64,000 nucleotides of DNA from Salegentibacter sp. R32 (GTDB lineage: Bacteria; Bacteroidota; Bacteroidia; Flavobacteriales; Flavobacteriaceae), in the NCBI RefSeq assembly GCF_008692195.1, contig NZ_RXOM01000010.1:1-64000 (forward strand). Reading direction: 5' to 3'. The notes below the pieces were generated by a model, which was not told where the DNA came from, ran no database searches, and saw only the letters and a program-made list of their open reading frames with translations. This document shows positions 1-7,321 of this stretch, piece after piece. Made by a program: the position numbers and the translations under genes. How positions within the stretch are numbered: the first letter of the stretch is position 1; every line of letters begins with the position of its first letter.

Positions 1-97
1 CTGAGCTGTTCCCGGTCTTGTCCTTGTTGATATTCCATACCTTAAAGATAAACATACCAAAGATCATATCCTGAAAAATGATCGGTAAAGATGGCAT
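1..97 (-). CDS. Possible 5' part of a cassette ORF, cut by window edge
   Basis: An ATG at 97-95 opens a frame that stays open to the left edge (32 codons, beginning MPSLPIIFQD). It lies 13 bases after the attC-like site at 110-243, the position where the next cassette gene would begin in the same orientation as the two complete cassette genes. The product is not recognised and 32 residues are too few to judge; it could be chance. Confidence 0.25.
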   Translation of the reverse strand, partial: MPSLPIIFQDMIFGMFIFKVWNINKDKTGNSS

Positions 98-109
98 GGT
101 TTTGAGACA

Positions 110-243
110 GTCTGACGGTCTTGTATATCTTTCAGTTGTGGGAATTTAGGAACTAAGATAATAAAAAGAACTGACTTTGATGCGTAAGCGTTTGTGTCCG
201 CAGGACACAAAACCACAATTGAAGATATACGTTGTTGCCAGTA
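110..243 (-). other. attC-like recombination site (site I)
   Basis: Long imperfect inverted repeat: 121-141 pairs with 213-230 (TATATCTTTCAGTTGTGG against CCACAATTGAAGATATAC). Nested inside is a perfect 9-bp hairpin TTTGTGTCC-GCA-GGACACAAA at 191-211. The right end, GTTGCCAGTA at 234-243, is the exact complement of TACTGGCAAC at 900-909 at the other end of the lipoprotein cassette. That is the R'/R'' relation of integron cassettes. It abuts the stop codon of the lipoprotein gene. Confidence 0.6.
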
Positions 244-244
244 G

Positions 245-880
245 TTATTTTATAGCTTCCTTAAATTTCCCGTTATCATTATATAAACCTAAATTACCAT
301 TTTTTTCAATTTTATAATAATCGCCATGATTATTCTCATAATTATATCTAATTAATCCATTATCATTAACTTGCGTTACTTCATTAACAATTATTTCCGC
401 ATCTGTATATTTATTTTTTGCATAAACCGTTTTCATAAATAATTTTTCACTTTCCTTGACTAAATATATTTTATTTGGCATTATAGCATCGTTATCTTTC
501 CATTCTTTAATAATTTGGCCACTAACTTTTATTTCATCCATTTCTTTAGTTGCATTTTTTGTTGCTCCTAAAATTTCTATTTCTAAATCTGGATTGAAAT
601 GAGTTACAGCCCAAGCGCCATTACCAATTTTGTGTTCTGGTAAATAATAATAAATCCAATAATTCTCAAATTCTGGTTTACTGTTTTTTATTTCAGAACC
701 AATTTTTTTTAAATCAATTTTATTTACTTCTTTTTTTAGTCTAACATCAATTTCTATTTTATCTAATTTTTTATCCTCATTGACATTAATAAGATTGTAT
801 TTATCAGATTGATTAGAATTCTTACAAGAAGTGATTAATAATATCGTAATTAGATAAACAAACCTTTTTTTAATTTTCAT
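245..880 (-). CDS. Cassette-borne lipoprotein of unknown function
   Basis: A 211-residue protein with an N-terminal hydrophobic stretch and lipobox (LLITSC, Cys about residue 19), so probably lipid-anchored to a cell membrane. The mature part is hydrophilic and Lys/Asp/Asn-rich; a segment around residues 75-100 (YYYLPEHKIGNGAWAVTHF) looks like a conserved core, but I do not recognise the family. The ATG at 880 follows the cassette boundary at 900 by only about 20 bases, and the stop touches the other boundary, so the gene fills its cassette with no room for a promoter. Transcription probably comes from upstream genes on the same strand (transporter, recQ). Confidence 0.8.
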   Translation of the reverse strand: MKIKKRFVYLITILLITSCKNSNQSDKYNLINVNEDKKLDKIEIDVRLKKEVNKIDLKKIGSEIKNSKPEFENYWIYYYLPEHKIGNGAWAVTHFNPDLEIEILGATKNATKEMDEIKVSGQIIKEWKDNDAIMPNKIYLVKESEKLFMKTVYAKNKYTDAEIIVNEVTQVNDNGLIRYNYENNHGDYYKIEKNGNLGLYNDNGKFKEAIK

Positions 881-899
881 TTTTGTTGATTTTTTTAAT

Positions 900-1040
900 T
901 ACTGGCAACGTGTTTGTGTATGATTAGTTGCGTGGTTCAGCAACTAATTTAGCAAACTTTTACGAACCCGTGAAAATTCCGCAGGAATTTTCGCAAGTAG
1001 GGAAGAACAAAGCAATTAATTATACACGGTGTTGTAAGTA
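900..1040 (-). other. attC-like recombination site (site II)
   Basis: About 140 bp between two same-strand genes. The outer arms TGTGTATGATTAGTTGC (near 914-930) and GCAATTAATTATACACGGTG (near 1013-1032) are inverted repeats. Inside is a perfect hairpin GAAAATTCC-GCA-GGAATTTTC (972-992) with the same GCA loop as site I but a different stem. The left end, TACTGGCAAC (900-909), matches the lipoprotein cassette. The right end, GTTGTAAGTA (1031-1040), matches the complement at 1871-1880 beyond the transporter gene. This is the architecture expected of attC. Confidence 0.65.
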
Positions 1041-1052
1041 GTGCTTTTTTAT

Positions 1053-1847
1053 TCACTTACTTAATTTCAATATTCTAAATGCTCCTTGAATTACCAAAAC
1101 AAAAACGATTGTTCCGATAATCAAATCAGGTTTGCTCGAACTCAACCAATTTACCAAAATTCCAGCAATTATTACTCCTAAATTGATAATCACGTCATTT
1201 GATGTGAAAATCATACTCGCTTTCATATGAGCCTCTTCTTTGCTTTTTGACTTTTGCAAAATGTAAAGACAAATTCCGTTTGCAATAAGTGCAAAAATCG
1301 AAACGATAATCATTGTCGAAAAATCGGGAAGTTTCTCGTTTCCAAAAAATCTTCTTAAAACTTCCACAAATCCAATAATCGCAAGTGTTATTTGAAAATA
1401 TCCAGCAAGTTTTGCAATCCGCTTTTTCTTAATCAACGTTCCGCCAACCGCAAACAAGCTAATTCCGTATACGAAACTGTCGGCAAGCATATCCAAACTA
1501 TCGGCAACAAGACCCATTGATTTTGAGATTATTCCTGTTGTCATTTCGATAATAAAAAAGGCAAAATTGATTGCAAGTACAGACCAAAGTAGCTTTTTTT
1601 GGTTTGCATTTTCATTAAATTCTGTTTGGTCGGTCTGTTCGGTCGAGATTTTCTTTCCGCCTAAATTTAGTTCAATAACGGACTTTTCGATTTGGTCGGA
1701 TTCTCCGCTGTGAAAAACAGTCAGTTTTCGGTTCGGAATATCAAAGTCCAAATTCGCAATACTTGAAATTCCGTCCAATTTCATTCGGATTAGATTTTCC
1801 TCTGAAGGACAGTCCATTTTGGTAATTTCGAATATTGTTTTTTTCAT
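1053..1847 (-). CDS. CDF-type cation transporter with N-terminal HMA-like domain (cassette-borne)
   Basis: 264 residues. Residues 1-65 resemble a heavy-metal-associated fold (MKKTIFEITKMDCPSEE). Residues about 88-262 form a cation diffusion facilitator membrane domain of 5-6 helices. The first metal-site motif is seen as ADSLDMLADS (two Asp spaced by three) and the second as SNDVIINLG, where family members usually have HxxxD, so the second half-site is altered (Asn/Asp). It is expected to export divalent metal from the cytoplasm; the metal cannot be told. No long cytoplasmic C-terminal domain follows. It lies inside a cassette bounded by GTTGTAAGTA (1031) and TACTTACAAC (1871), same strand as recQ and the next cassette. 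Confidence 0.85.
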   Translation of the reverse strand: MKKTIFEITKMDCPSEENLIRMKLDGISSIANLDFDIPNRKLTVFHSGESDQIEKSVIELNLGGKKISTEQTDQTEFNENANQKKLLWSVLAINFAFFIIEMTTGIISKSMGLVADSLDMLADSFVYGISLFAVGGTLIKKKRIAKLAGYFQITLAIIGFVEVLRRFFGNEKLPDFSTMIIVSIFALIANGICLYILQKSKSKEEAHMKASMIFTSNDVIINLGVIIAGILVNWLSSSKPDLIIGTIVFVLVIQGAFRILKLSK

Positions 1848-1870
1848 TCGGTTTCTGGGTTTTTCGGCAT

Positions 1871-1906
1871 TACTTACAACGTGTTATATCCAAACAAATA
1901 TAACGG
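1871..1906 (-). other. Short attC/attI-like boundary (site III)
   Basis: TACTTACAAC (1871-1880) complements the far end of the transporter cassette at 1031-1040. It runs into a small hairpin, GTGTTATAT (1881-1889) and ATATAACGG (1898-1906). It is far shorter than sites I and II and marks where the cassette run meets the recQ 3' flank. It may be the array's first junction or a truncated attC. Confidence 0.4.
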
Positions 1907-1956
1907 TTTTTAGTTATAATTCTCCGGATAAACCAACTTTTGGTTTGGGGTTATCT

Positions 1957-4065
1957 TCACTTATCTTTCTCGATCACACTTAAGGCTAACCTAATTTTAA
2001 AATAGGGGAGTTGTTCTTTAAAATGTTCAAAATAAGGTTTTAAAGCTTCGGGTTGTTTCAGTTCCTGTTGGGCTTGTTGTACCTGTTCAATTTCTTGTTT
2101 ACTTACAAAATCGTGGATGTTAATGTCCTTTCCATCGGTATACAACTTGGCGATATGCGAATAAATAGTGGTGACGGCCAATTCCCGTTTTTCCGCGATT
2201 TCTTCCACACTTAAACCTTGTTGGTACCATTCATAGGTCTTTAAATGGGTATTGGCTTTTTTCCGTTTCTTTTTGTTAAACTTCCTAATTTCGTTCATAA
2301 ACACCTCGCCATAGACTTCCAATTTACGTTCGCCCACCCCGCTAATCCGTTTAAATTCTTCATCGGTTTGGGGGCGCTCGCGTTCAATTTCTTTCAGCGT
2401 GGCATCGTTAAACACCAAATACGCGGGAATATCTTCTTCTTGGGCAAGCTCGTACCGCAGTTTTCGTAAACGTTCAAATAAACTATTCCCCGACGCTTTT
2501 TTGGTAGAAGTTTTACGGGATGTTTCCTTTTTCTCCTGCACACTTTGCGGTCGGGTAAGCCAAACTTGTTGCTTTTCAAATAATACCTTTTTGGCCAATT
2601 GGGTTAAGTGGAGCGCGTTTTGTTGATGAAAAGCAATCTCACAATAGCCTTGATTAATCAGCTGCGTTAAGTAATGCTGCCAGTCGCGCCAAGCAATATC
2701 ACTCCCTATACCGTAGGTTTTTAGTTGCTGAAGGTTTTTACTTAAAATGGTCTGGTTTTGCGCGCCCCGCAAGACATCGATCACCACCCCGGAAGGTTCG
2801 GTTCCTTTTAAGCGGGCAATACAGGAAAGCAGTTTTTGGGCGATGACGGTTCCGTCAAAAAATTTAGGCGGGTTTTCACAAACATCACAATTGCCGCAGT
2901 TTTCTTCTAGGTATTCGCCAAAATAGCTGAGTAAAATCTTTCTTCGGCAATCGGTGGCTTCCGTAAATTCTTTCATCCGCTCCAATTTCGCGTTTTGCAA
3001 GTCTTCATTGCTTGCGCCTTCGGTAAATCGGCGAAGCTGAATCACATCGGCATAGGTATGAAATAAAAGCGCGTGGGAGGGAAGTCCGTCCCTTCCCGCA
3101 CGGCCAATTTCCTGATAGTAACCTTCAATATTTTTCGGCATGTTGTAATGAATCACAAACCGAACGTTCGATTTATCGATGCCCATCCCGAAAGCCACCG
3201 TCGCACAGACAATTTTACTTTTATCAAAAATAAAATCTTCCTGTACCTGGCTTCGGTCTTCGTGGCTTAATCCCGCGTGATAAGCGGAAGCTTCAATTCC
3301 TTTTTGTTGAAGTTTTTCCGCTAGCTTTTCCGTTCCTTTTCGGCTTAAACAATAAATAATCCCGGACTCGTCAGGTCTTTTTTCAATAAACCGAATAATC
3401 TGCGCGACCCGATTTTCTGCCGGACGCACTTCCAGCTTGATATTTTCTCGGTCAAAGGAACTGATAAATTGTTGCGCGTTAGGAATATTCAACTGCTCTA
3501 CAATATCTTGTCGCGTGGCTTTATCTGCGGTGGCGGTTAAGGCGATAATGGGCGTGTTGGGGAGCGAACGTTTTAAAAATCCCAATTGTTGATAACTGGG
3601 CCTGAAATCGTGTCCCCAAGCCGAGATACAATGCGCTTCATCAATAGCAATACAGCTAATGTAGGTTTCTTTTAAAATATCGTTGAGCGCCGATAGGCTT
3701 TCCGGAGCCACATATAAAAGTTTTAAAGTGCCTTGGGCGACCTTCTCAAAAATTTCCTGTTGTTCCTTCGGTTCTTGACTGCTATTGAAAAAATCGGCTT
3801 CCACGCCGTTCGCTTTTAATCCGTCCACTTGGTCTTTCATTAACGCGATTAAAGGCGAAATCACCAAAGTAACGCCCTCCAATAGTAAAGCCGGTAATTG
3901 GTAACAAATTGATTTTCCGCCACCGGTAGGCATAATCACCAAAGTATCGTATTTGGCTAACACATTCGAAATAATGGCTTCCTGTTGTGGCCGGAATTCA
4001 TCGTAACCAAAATATTTTTTTAAAGTAGGGTAAAGGAGTTCGTTATTGTTGGCTACTTCCATCAT
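1957..4065 (-). CDS. recQ: ATP-dependent DNA helicase RecQ
   Basis: A 3'-5' DNA helicase for recombination and replication-fork repair. Domains in order: DEAD/DEAH motor with Walker A MPTGGGKS and IDEAHCISAWGHDFRPSY; helicase C-terminal lobe ending in QEIGRAGRDG; RecQ zinc-binding region (CRRKILLSYFGE ... CGNCDVC); RQC winged helix; HRDC domain (LRKLRYELAQEEDIPAYLVF); and a C-terminal HTH_40-type helix-turn-helix (QGLSVEEIAEKRELAVTTIYSHI) common in Bacteroidota RecQ. The frame is open upstream to 4143, but I chose the ATG pair at 4065/4062: the extra 26 residues are unlike RecQ and come from a dispersed repeat at 4108-4160. 702 residues is the usual size. The cassette genes follow it on the same strand. 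Confidence 0.96.
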   Translation of the reverse strand: MMEVANNNELLYPTLKKYFGYDEFRPQQEAIISNVLAKYDTLVIMPTGGGKSICYQLPALLLEGVTLVISPLIALMKDQVDGLKANGVEADFFNSSQEPKEQQEIFEKVAQGTLKLLYVAPESLSALNDILKETYISCIAIDEAHCISAWGHDFRPSYQQLGFLKRSLPNTPIIALTATADKATRQDIVEQLNIPNAQQFISSFDRENIKLEVRPAENRVAQIIRFIEKRPDESGIIYCLSRKGTEKLAEKLQQKGIEASAYHAGLSHEDRSQVQEDFIFDKSKIVCATVAFGMGIDKSNVRFVIHYNMPKNIEGYYQEIGRAGRDGLPSHALLFHTYADVIQLRRFTEGASNEDLQNAKLERMKEFTEATDCRRKILLSYFGEYLEENCGNCDVCENPPKFFDGTVIAQKLLSCIARLKGTEPSGVVIDVLRGAQNQTILSKNLQQLKTYGIGSDIAWRDWQHYLTQLINQGYCEIAFHQQNALHLTQLAKKVLFEKQQVWLTRPQSVQEKKETSRKTSTKKASGNSLFERLRKLRYELAQEEDIPAYLVFNDATLKEIERERPQTDEEFKRISGVGERKLEVYGEVFMNEIRKFNKKKRKKANTHLKTYEWYQQGLSVEEIAEKRELAVTTIYSHIAKLYTDGKDINIHDFVSKQEIEQVQQAQQELKQPEALKPYFEHFKEQLPYFKIRLALSVIEKDK

Positions 4066-4107
4066 CGATTTCTTTTTTTGAAGGATTACAAAGCTAATTA
4101 AAATTCG

Positions 4108-4160
4108 GCAGCTCGAGTAATTTTGCGAAGTGGAACATAGCAAAATTGTATGGAGACCTC
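4108..4160 (+). repeat. Partial copy of dispersed palindromic element
   Basis: GCTCGAGTAATTTTGCGAAG, then AGCAAAATTGTATGGAGA, matches the left half of the elements at 4346 and 5145. The right half is missing. It lies just upstream of the recQ start and explains the spurious upstream extension of that frame. Confidence 0.55.
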
Positions 4161-4345
4161 AATCTGATACGCTTCGCTGTTAGAACATAGAACCAAGAAA
4201 CAAGATTAAAAAGGTTGAATTTTTTTGCTGTAAACTGTAGACCGTATATTGTAAACTTATCTGAAAAATAGACCGCTTTGCTGTTAGAAATTCGCTGATT
4301 TGACAATGGGTTAATTTGAAAATGAATTAATGTAGTGGTTGTAAT

Positions 4346-4457
4346 GTCAATTCGATTTTGCGAAGTGAAACATAGCAAAATTGTATGGAGAACCAGATTT
4401 TAACTTCAAGCCTTGTTCCCGACATAAAAACCATTACAGGTTTTCACTATAATTGAC
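4346..4457 (+). repeat. Palindromic dispersed element, copy E
   Basis: 112 bp bounded by GTCAATT (4346) and AATTGAC (4451-4457), with subterminal AGTGAAA and TTTTCACT also inverted. The core AGCAAAATTGTATGGAGAAC and CAGATTTTAACTT is shared with copy F at 5145. No coding capacity: MITE-like or REP-like. Confidence 0.6.
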
Positions 4458-4533
4458 GGCTTTAATACTAAAATGGTAAAATACACTACAGCCCCTATAA
4501 AATTAAAAACTTTTCTTGAAGCCAACAAATAGA

Positions 4534-4613
4534 TGTCCACTATTGTCCAAAATTGTCTTTAAATGTCCACTTTTGTCCAGAATTGTCCATTTTTGTCAAC
4601 AATTGTCCATTTT
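4534..4613 (+). repeat. Tandem repeat, eight units of exactly 10 bp (TGTCCANNNT)
   Basis: Eight contiguous decamers without gaps: tgtccactat, tgtccaaaat, tgtctttaaa, tgtccacttt, tgtccagaat, tgtccatttt, tgtcaacaat, tgtccatttt. The TGTC half is invariant; the last three or four positions vary and are AT-rich. The 10-bp period puts each TGTCC on nearly the same helical face. Function unknown. Confidence 0.85.
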
Positions 4614-4830
4614 CAGTGATTTTCTAGGGGTTTTGTTCGAGTCTCGTTCGGGTCTTGTTCGGGTGGGCTTCGGTAAAATAGAACTTTTACCGAAGGATGG
4701 TCGAAGAAAAGTAGAAGAAGAGTGGGAGGAATGAAGTTGACCTTTCGACTCCGCTCAGGGTGACAGTCTGGAATGACGAAAATACCAATTACGTATAATC
4801 AATTAAAATAATTTGAATTGAAAGAATTCC

Positions 4831-4890
4831 TGCAAGGTCTTTTTTCTGACCTTGTAGGTTTGGTTTTTGAGTATTGAATACCTACAAGGT
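4831..4890. repeat. Nested inverted repeats (CCTACAAGGT type)
   Basis: GCAAGGTC (4832) pairs with GACCTTG (4848), and ACCTTGTAGGT (4849-4859) pairs perfectly with ACCTACAAGGT (4880-4890). The two stem-loops share an arm and so are mutually exclusive. Probably a dispersed REP-like element or terminator remnant. Confidence 0.5.
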
Positions 4891-4939
4891 TTCCAAAACC
4901 CTGCACACCGGCAGGCTAGCTTGCTCTAAAAACATAAAA

Positions 4940-4962
4940 AACCGACTTACAAGAAGTCGGTT
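4940..4962 (-). terminator. Rho-independent terminator-like hairpin
   Basis: Perfect 9-bp stem AACCGACTT-acaag-AAGTCGGTT, followed on the minus strand by six T. It would stop minus-strand transcripts, such as that of the small gene at 5306-5584. Confidence 0.55.
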
Positions 4963-5144
4963 GAATTGTTTAAATCTTAAAAACTAGTAAAGCTCTATCT
5001 ACTTGTCGATTCGAGCCTGCATGCCGGAGGAAGGCTGAAGTGCTAAATCTTTTTAAAAATGACTTCTTAGGGATTGAATTTAAAATTAAGTCTAAGCACT
5101 AGTTTCTAACATCTAGATTCTAGTCTCTTTTCCTTTTCAAATCA

Positions 5145-5262
5145 GTCAGTTCGAGTAATTTTACGAAGTGAAACGGAGCAAAATTGTATCGAGAACCAGA
5201 TTTTAACTTTCAACCCTCTATTCTCGATACAAAAATCTTATCAGATTTTCACTCGAATTGAC
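5145..5262 (+). repeat. Palindromic dispersed element, copy F
   Basis: 118 bp with ends GTCAGTTCGAGT (5145-5156) and ACTCGAATTGAC (5251-5262), an inverted pair with one mismatch. Inside, TTGTATCGAGAAC and TTCTCGATACAA form a second inverted repeat. Closely related to copy E and, through the TCGATACAAAA-TCTT-AGATTTTCACT block, to copies at 5688, 13070 and 16300. Confidence 0.65.
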
Positions 5263-5305
5263 GGGCTTGAAGTTAAATACTAACCTCTCACCACTAAAAA
5301 CTATT

Positions 5306-5584
5306 TCAATCAGCGCTTTTATCTTGTTCTAAATCGTTGGTGTTTCCACCTTGACTGTAGAGATGATTTTCTTCGTCCGGTAATTTTTTCTTCTGTCGGT
5401 GAGGGACATCGGTGGGTTCAGGAATGTCTAAATCATTGCCGCTAAAGTCGGTTTCCTTTTCACGATTAATAAGGTTTTGATCATCATCCCCATCATTATG
5501 AATATTTTCTTGATTCAATAGCTCCTTTTCCTGTTGTGTGATTTCAGAATTATACTTTTCGTTTTTATTGCTTTCTTTTTTCAT
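5306..5584 (-). CDS. Small acidic hydrophilic protein, unknown function
   Basis: 92 residues, very rich in Asp, Glu, Asn, Gln and Lys, with no hydrophobic core, signal peptide or Cys; probably disordered (MKKESNKNEKYNSEITQQ start, DDDQNL centre, PHRQKKKLPDEENH near the end). Such short polar proteins are often conserved among Flavobacteriaceae as hypothetical, and the composition and ATG start look real. It stands alone between repeat-rich stretches; the nearest terminator on its strand is at 4940-4962. No function can be proposed. Confidence 0.6.
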   Translation of the reverse strand: MKKESNKNEKYNSEITQQEKELLNQENIHNDGDDDQNLINREKETDFSGNDLDIPEPTDVPHRQKKKLPDEENHLYSQGGNTNDLEQDKSAD

Positions 5585-5687
5585 AACGTTTTTCTTTTCA
5601 AGGTAAAGAATAAGAGCTTCATCTCAAGAAGATTTAACGGCGTTTAACATCACTTTTTCAGGAATTTAATAAATGGCGAAATGCTAT

Positions 5688-5803
5688 AAGAAAATCTTGG
5701 AGGCTGAGTAAAATCTTTGCAAAAGATTTTGTACCGAAGCTTCCATTTTGGTAGCATTTCGATACAAATTTTCCAAGAAATTTCATTCAATGAACCAAAA
5801 TGC
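5688..5803 (+). repeat. Palindromic dispersed element, copy A
   Basis: Shares, in the same order as 13091-13208, GAGTAAAATCTTTGCAAAAG, ATTTTGTACCGAAGCTTCC, ATTTTGGTAGCATTTCGA and TACAAATTTTCC. The outer inverted ends are eroded compared with the other copies. Confidence 0.6.
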
Positions 5804-6041
5804 TAACTGCCAACTGAAATACTTCTCGATACAATTTTATCCTCACTATCGCTTGTCTAAAATCACTCGAAGTGACTGATTAACTTGAACTTGAAGCCGA
5901 AACTGAAATTGAAACTAAAAGACAATTCTAATTTAATAGGATTAAAATAGCATATGATGTTGATAAAATGAATCTTGCCGATATACCTAAAAATGATTTA
6001 AAAATCAAGGTGGCAGCGAAGGGAAGTAGATAAAAAGCTGC

Positions 6042-6061
6042 CCGCCCGCCGGCAGGCGGGT
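6042..6061. repeat. GC-rich palindrome
   Basis: CCCGCCCGCCGGCAGGCGGG stands out in an AT-rich background and is a near-perfect inverted repeat (one mismatched pair). Similar CCGCCGGCAGGCGG blocks are dispersed in many Bacteroidota genomes. No associated gene. Confidence 0.5.
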
Positions 6062-6366
6062 TTGACCGTAGGGAGTTCTTTTTATCTGTGGATGAGGGCA
6101 CCATAGTATTTTCTTAATAATTTTTAGTAAGTCTTGATTTTTTGTTTCGTTTTGCATCAAGGCAAAATGAAAGAGCATAAAGGTAAAGAAGCAAAACTAT
6201 AATTCTATTTAGTAAAGCTTCTTTAAGGTAAGAAAATCTATAATAAAATAGATGGAATTGAACTTGAAGTCTAAGTCTAAGTTCTAGTTTCTAACATCTA
6301 AAACCTAGGCTCTAGATTCTGAAATGAAATCAAATTTTTCCTATTTCATATCCTGTAAAAAACTGG

Positions 6367-6374
6367 TAAGTTTG
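6367..6374 (+). promoter_or_regulatory. Putative -7 box (TAAGTTTG)
   Basis: Fits the Bacteroidota TAnnTTTG box, 20 bases before the ATG of the hydrolase gene. No clear TTG -33 element at the expected distance. Confidence 0.4.
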
Positions 6375-6394
6375 TAACACAATTATTATTGATC

Positions 6395-7315
6395 ATGAAA
6401 AAAATACTCTTTTTATTCCTTGTTATCCTTTCTTCCACATTCTACGCCCAACAACAAACCATTGAAATTTGGAATGGAAATGCGCCCGGAGCAATTGAAA
6501 CCGAAGGTTATGTAGAACAACCCAAGCTGGAAAATGGAAGGTTAAATAGTACGAGTCAGGTAATTCATTCTACTTTAGAAGTTTTTCTGGCGAAAGACAA
6601 CCCGACTCAAACCGGAGTAATCGTCTTACCGGGTGGTGGCTATACACATTTAGCGATGGAAAAAGAAGGCTATAAAATTGCGGAATGGTTCAATAAACAA
6701 GGAATTCACGCTTTTGTGTTAAAATATAGAATGCCCTCTGATAAAAGTATGACCAATAAAACCGTGGGGCCGTTACAAGATGCCCAACGGGCGATGCGAT
6801 TGGTAAGGAGAAATGCTGAAAAGTATAACTTGAACCCTGATAAAATTGGAGTGATTGGATTTTCTGCCGGTGGACATTTGGCTTCTACTTTAGCTACGCA
6901 TTACGCTCAAAAAACTTATGCCATACCTGATGAGATTTCAGCCCAGCCTAGTTTTTCCATTTTACTTTATCCGGTGGTTTCGATGAAAGACGGCGTAACG
7001 CATCAAGGTTCTAAAATTAGTTTATTGGGTGAAAATGCTTCGGCTGAATTGGTTGAAAAATATTCCAATGAAACTCAAGTCACCGAGGAAACACCGATTA
7101 CTTTTTTGGTCCACGCGACCAATGATACGGCTGTTCCCGTAGAAAATAGCATTAATTATTATCTAGCTTTAAAAGAACACGGCGTAAATGCAGAAATGCA
7201 TCTTTACCAAGATGGTGGCCACGGTTTCGGATTGGGTAGGGAAGGAGCGCATACGCAATGGGCGGAAGCTTTAAAAAACTGGTTAGCGACTCACCAATAC
7301 CTTCAGCTTAACTAA
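6395..7315 (+). CDS. Exported alpha/beta hydrolase, acetylesterase-like
   Basis: About 306 residues from the ATG at 6395 (an in-frame TTG lies two codons earlier). Signal peptide KKILFLFLVILSSTFYAQ, so periplasmic or secreted. The alpha/beta-hydrolase core has the oxyanion motif LPGGGYTHL, nucleophile elbow GFSAGG, and a late Asp (NDTAVP) and His (GGHGFG) completing the triad. The layout resembles carbohydrate acetylesterases and xylanase-linked esterases of the BD-FAE/Axe2 type; the substrate is not provable. The next gene, an MFS transporter, starts 6 bases after its stop, so the two are co-transcribed. Confidence 0.88.
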   Translation: MKKILFLFLVILSSTFYAQQQTIEIWNGNAPGAIETEGYVEQPKLENGRLNSTSQVIHSTLEVFLAKDNPTQTGVIVLPGGGYTHLAMEKEGYKIAEWFNKQGIHAFVLKYRMPSDKSMTNKTVGPLQDAQRAMRLVRRNAEKYNLNPDKIGVIGFSAGGHLASTLATHYAQKTYAIPDEISAQPSFSILLYPVVSMKDGVTHQGSKISLLGENASAELVEKYSNETQVTEETPITFLVHATNDTAVPVENSINYYLALKEHGVNAEMHLYQDGGHGFGLGREGAHTQWAEALKNWLATHQYLQLN

Positions 7316-7321
7316 CTTCCT

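Larger units (their letters stand above)
4066..5305. other. Gene-poor 1.2-kb intergenic region rich in repeats
   Basis: No convincing gene. It contains one partial and two full palindromic elements (listed separately), a 10-bp tandem repeat, several simple hairpins, and a pair of near-identical 17-mers around 4170 and 4270 (cgctt-gctgttagaa). A fragment reading TTCGACTCCGCTCAGG at 4744 resembles a short sequence often dispersed in Bacteroidota genomes. Short frames over this stretch are made of repeat sequence. Confidence 0.6.
5585..6366. other. Repeat-rich intergenic region
   Basis: About 0.8 kb without a supportable gene. It holds a palindromic element copy (5688-5803), an element fragment near 5824-5880 (CTCGATACAATTTT, CACTCGAAGTGA), a GC-rich palindrome (6042-6061), a small hairpin TTTTGC-atcaag-GCAAAA near 6152-6169, and a 17-mer CTAGTTTCTAACATCTA near 6282 that also occurs near 5098. 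Confidence 0.5.

Noticed and set aside
1-243. IS element end or transposase fragment at the left edge
   Set aside because: No terminal inverted repeats, target duplication or transposase motif was found; the attC-like structure explains the pattern better.
4094-4378. 94-codon frame upstream of recQ on minus
   Set aside because: Lies over a dispersed palindromic element and the recQ start; peptide composition is not protein-like.
4534-4613. Possible CRISPR-like array
   Set aside because: Units are only 10 bp and contiguous with no spacers, and no cas genes are near.
4516-4734. 72-codon frame on plus
   Set aside because: It is made mostly of the 10-bp TGTCC tandem repeat, which yields a repetitive peptide by chance; no start context or homology-like features.
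5968-6031. Short frame MNLADIPKNDLKIKVAAKGS
   Set aside because: Only 21 codons, no promoter box and no recognisable family; may be a remnant of a lost gene but cannot be supported.
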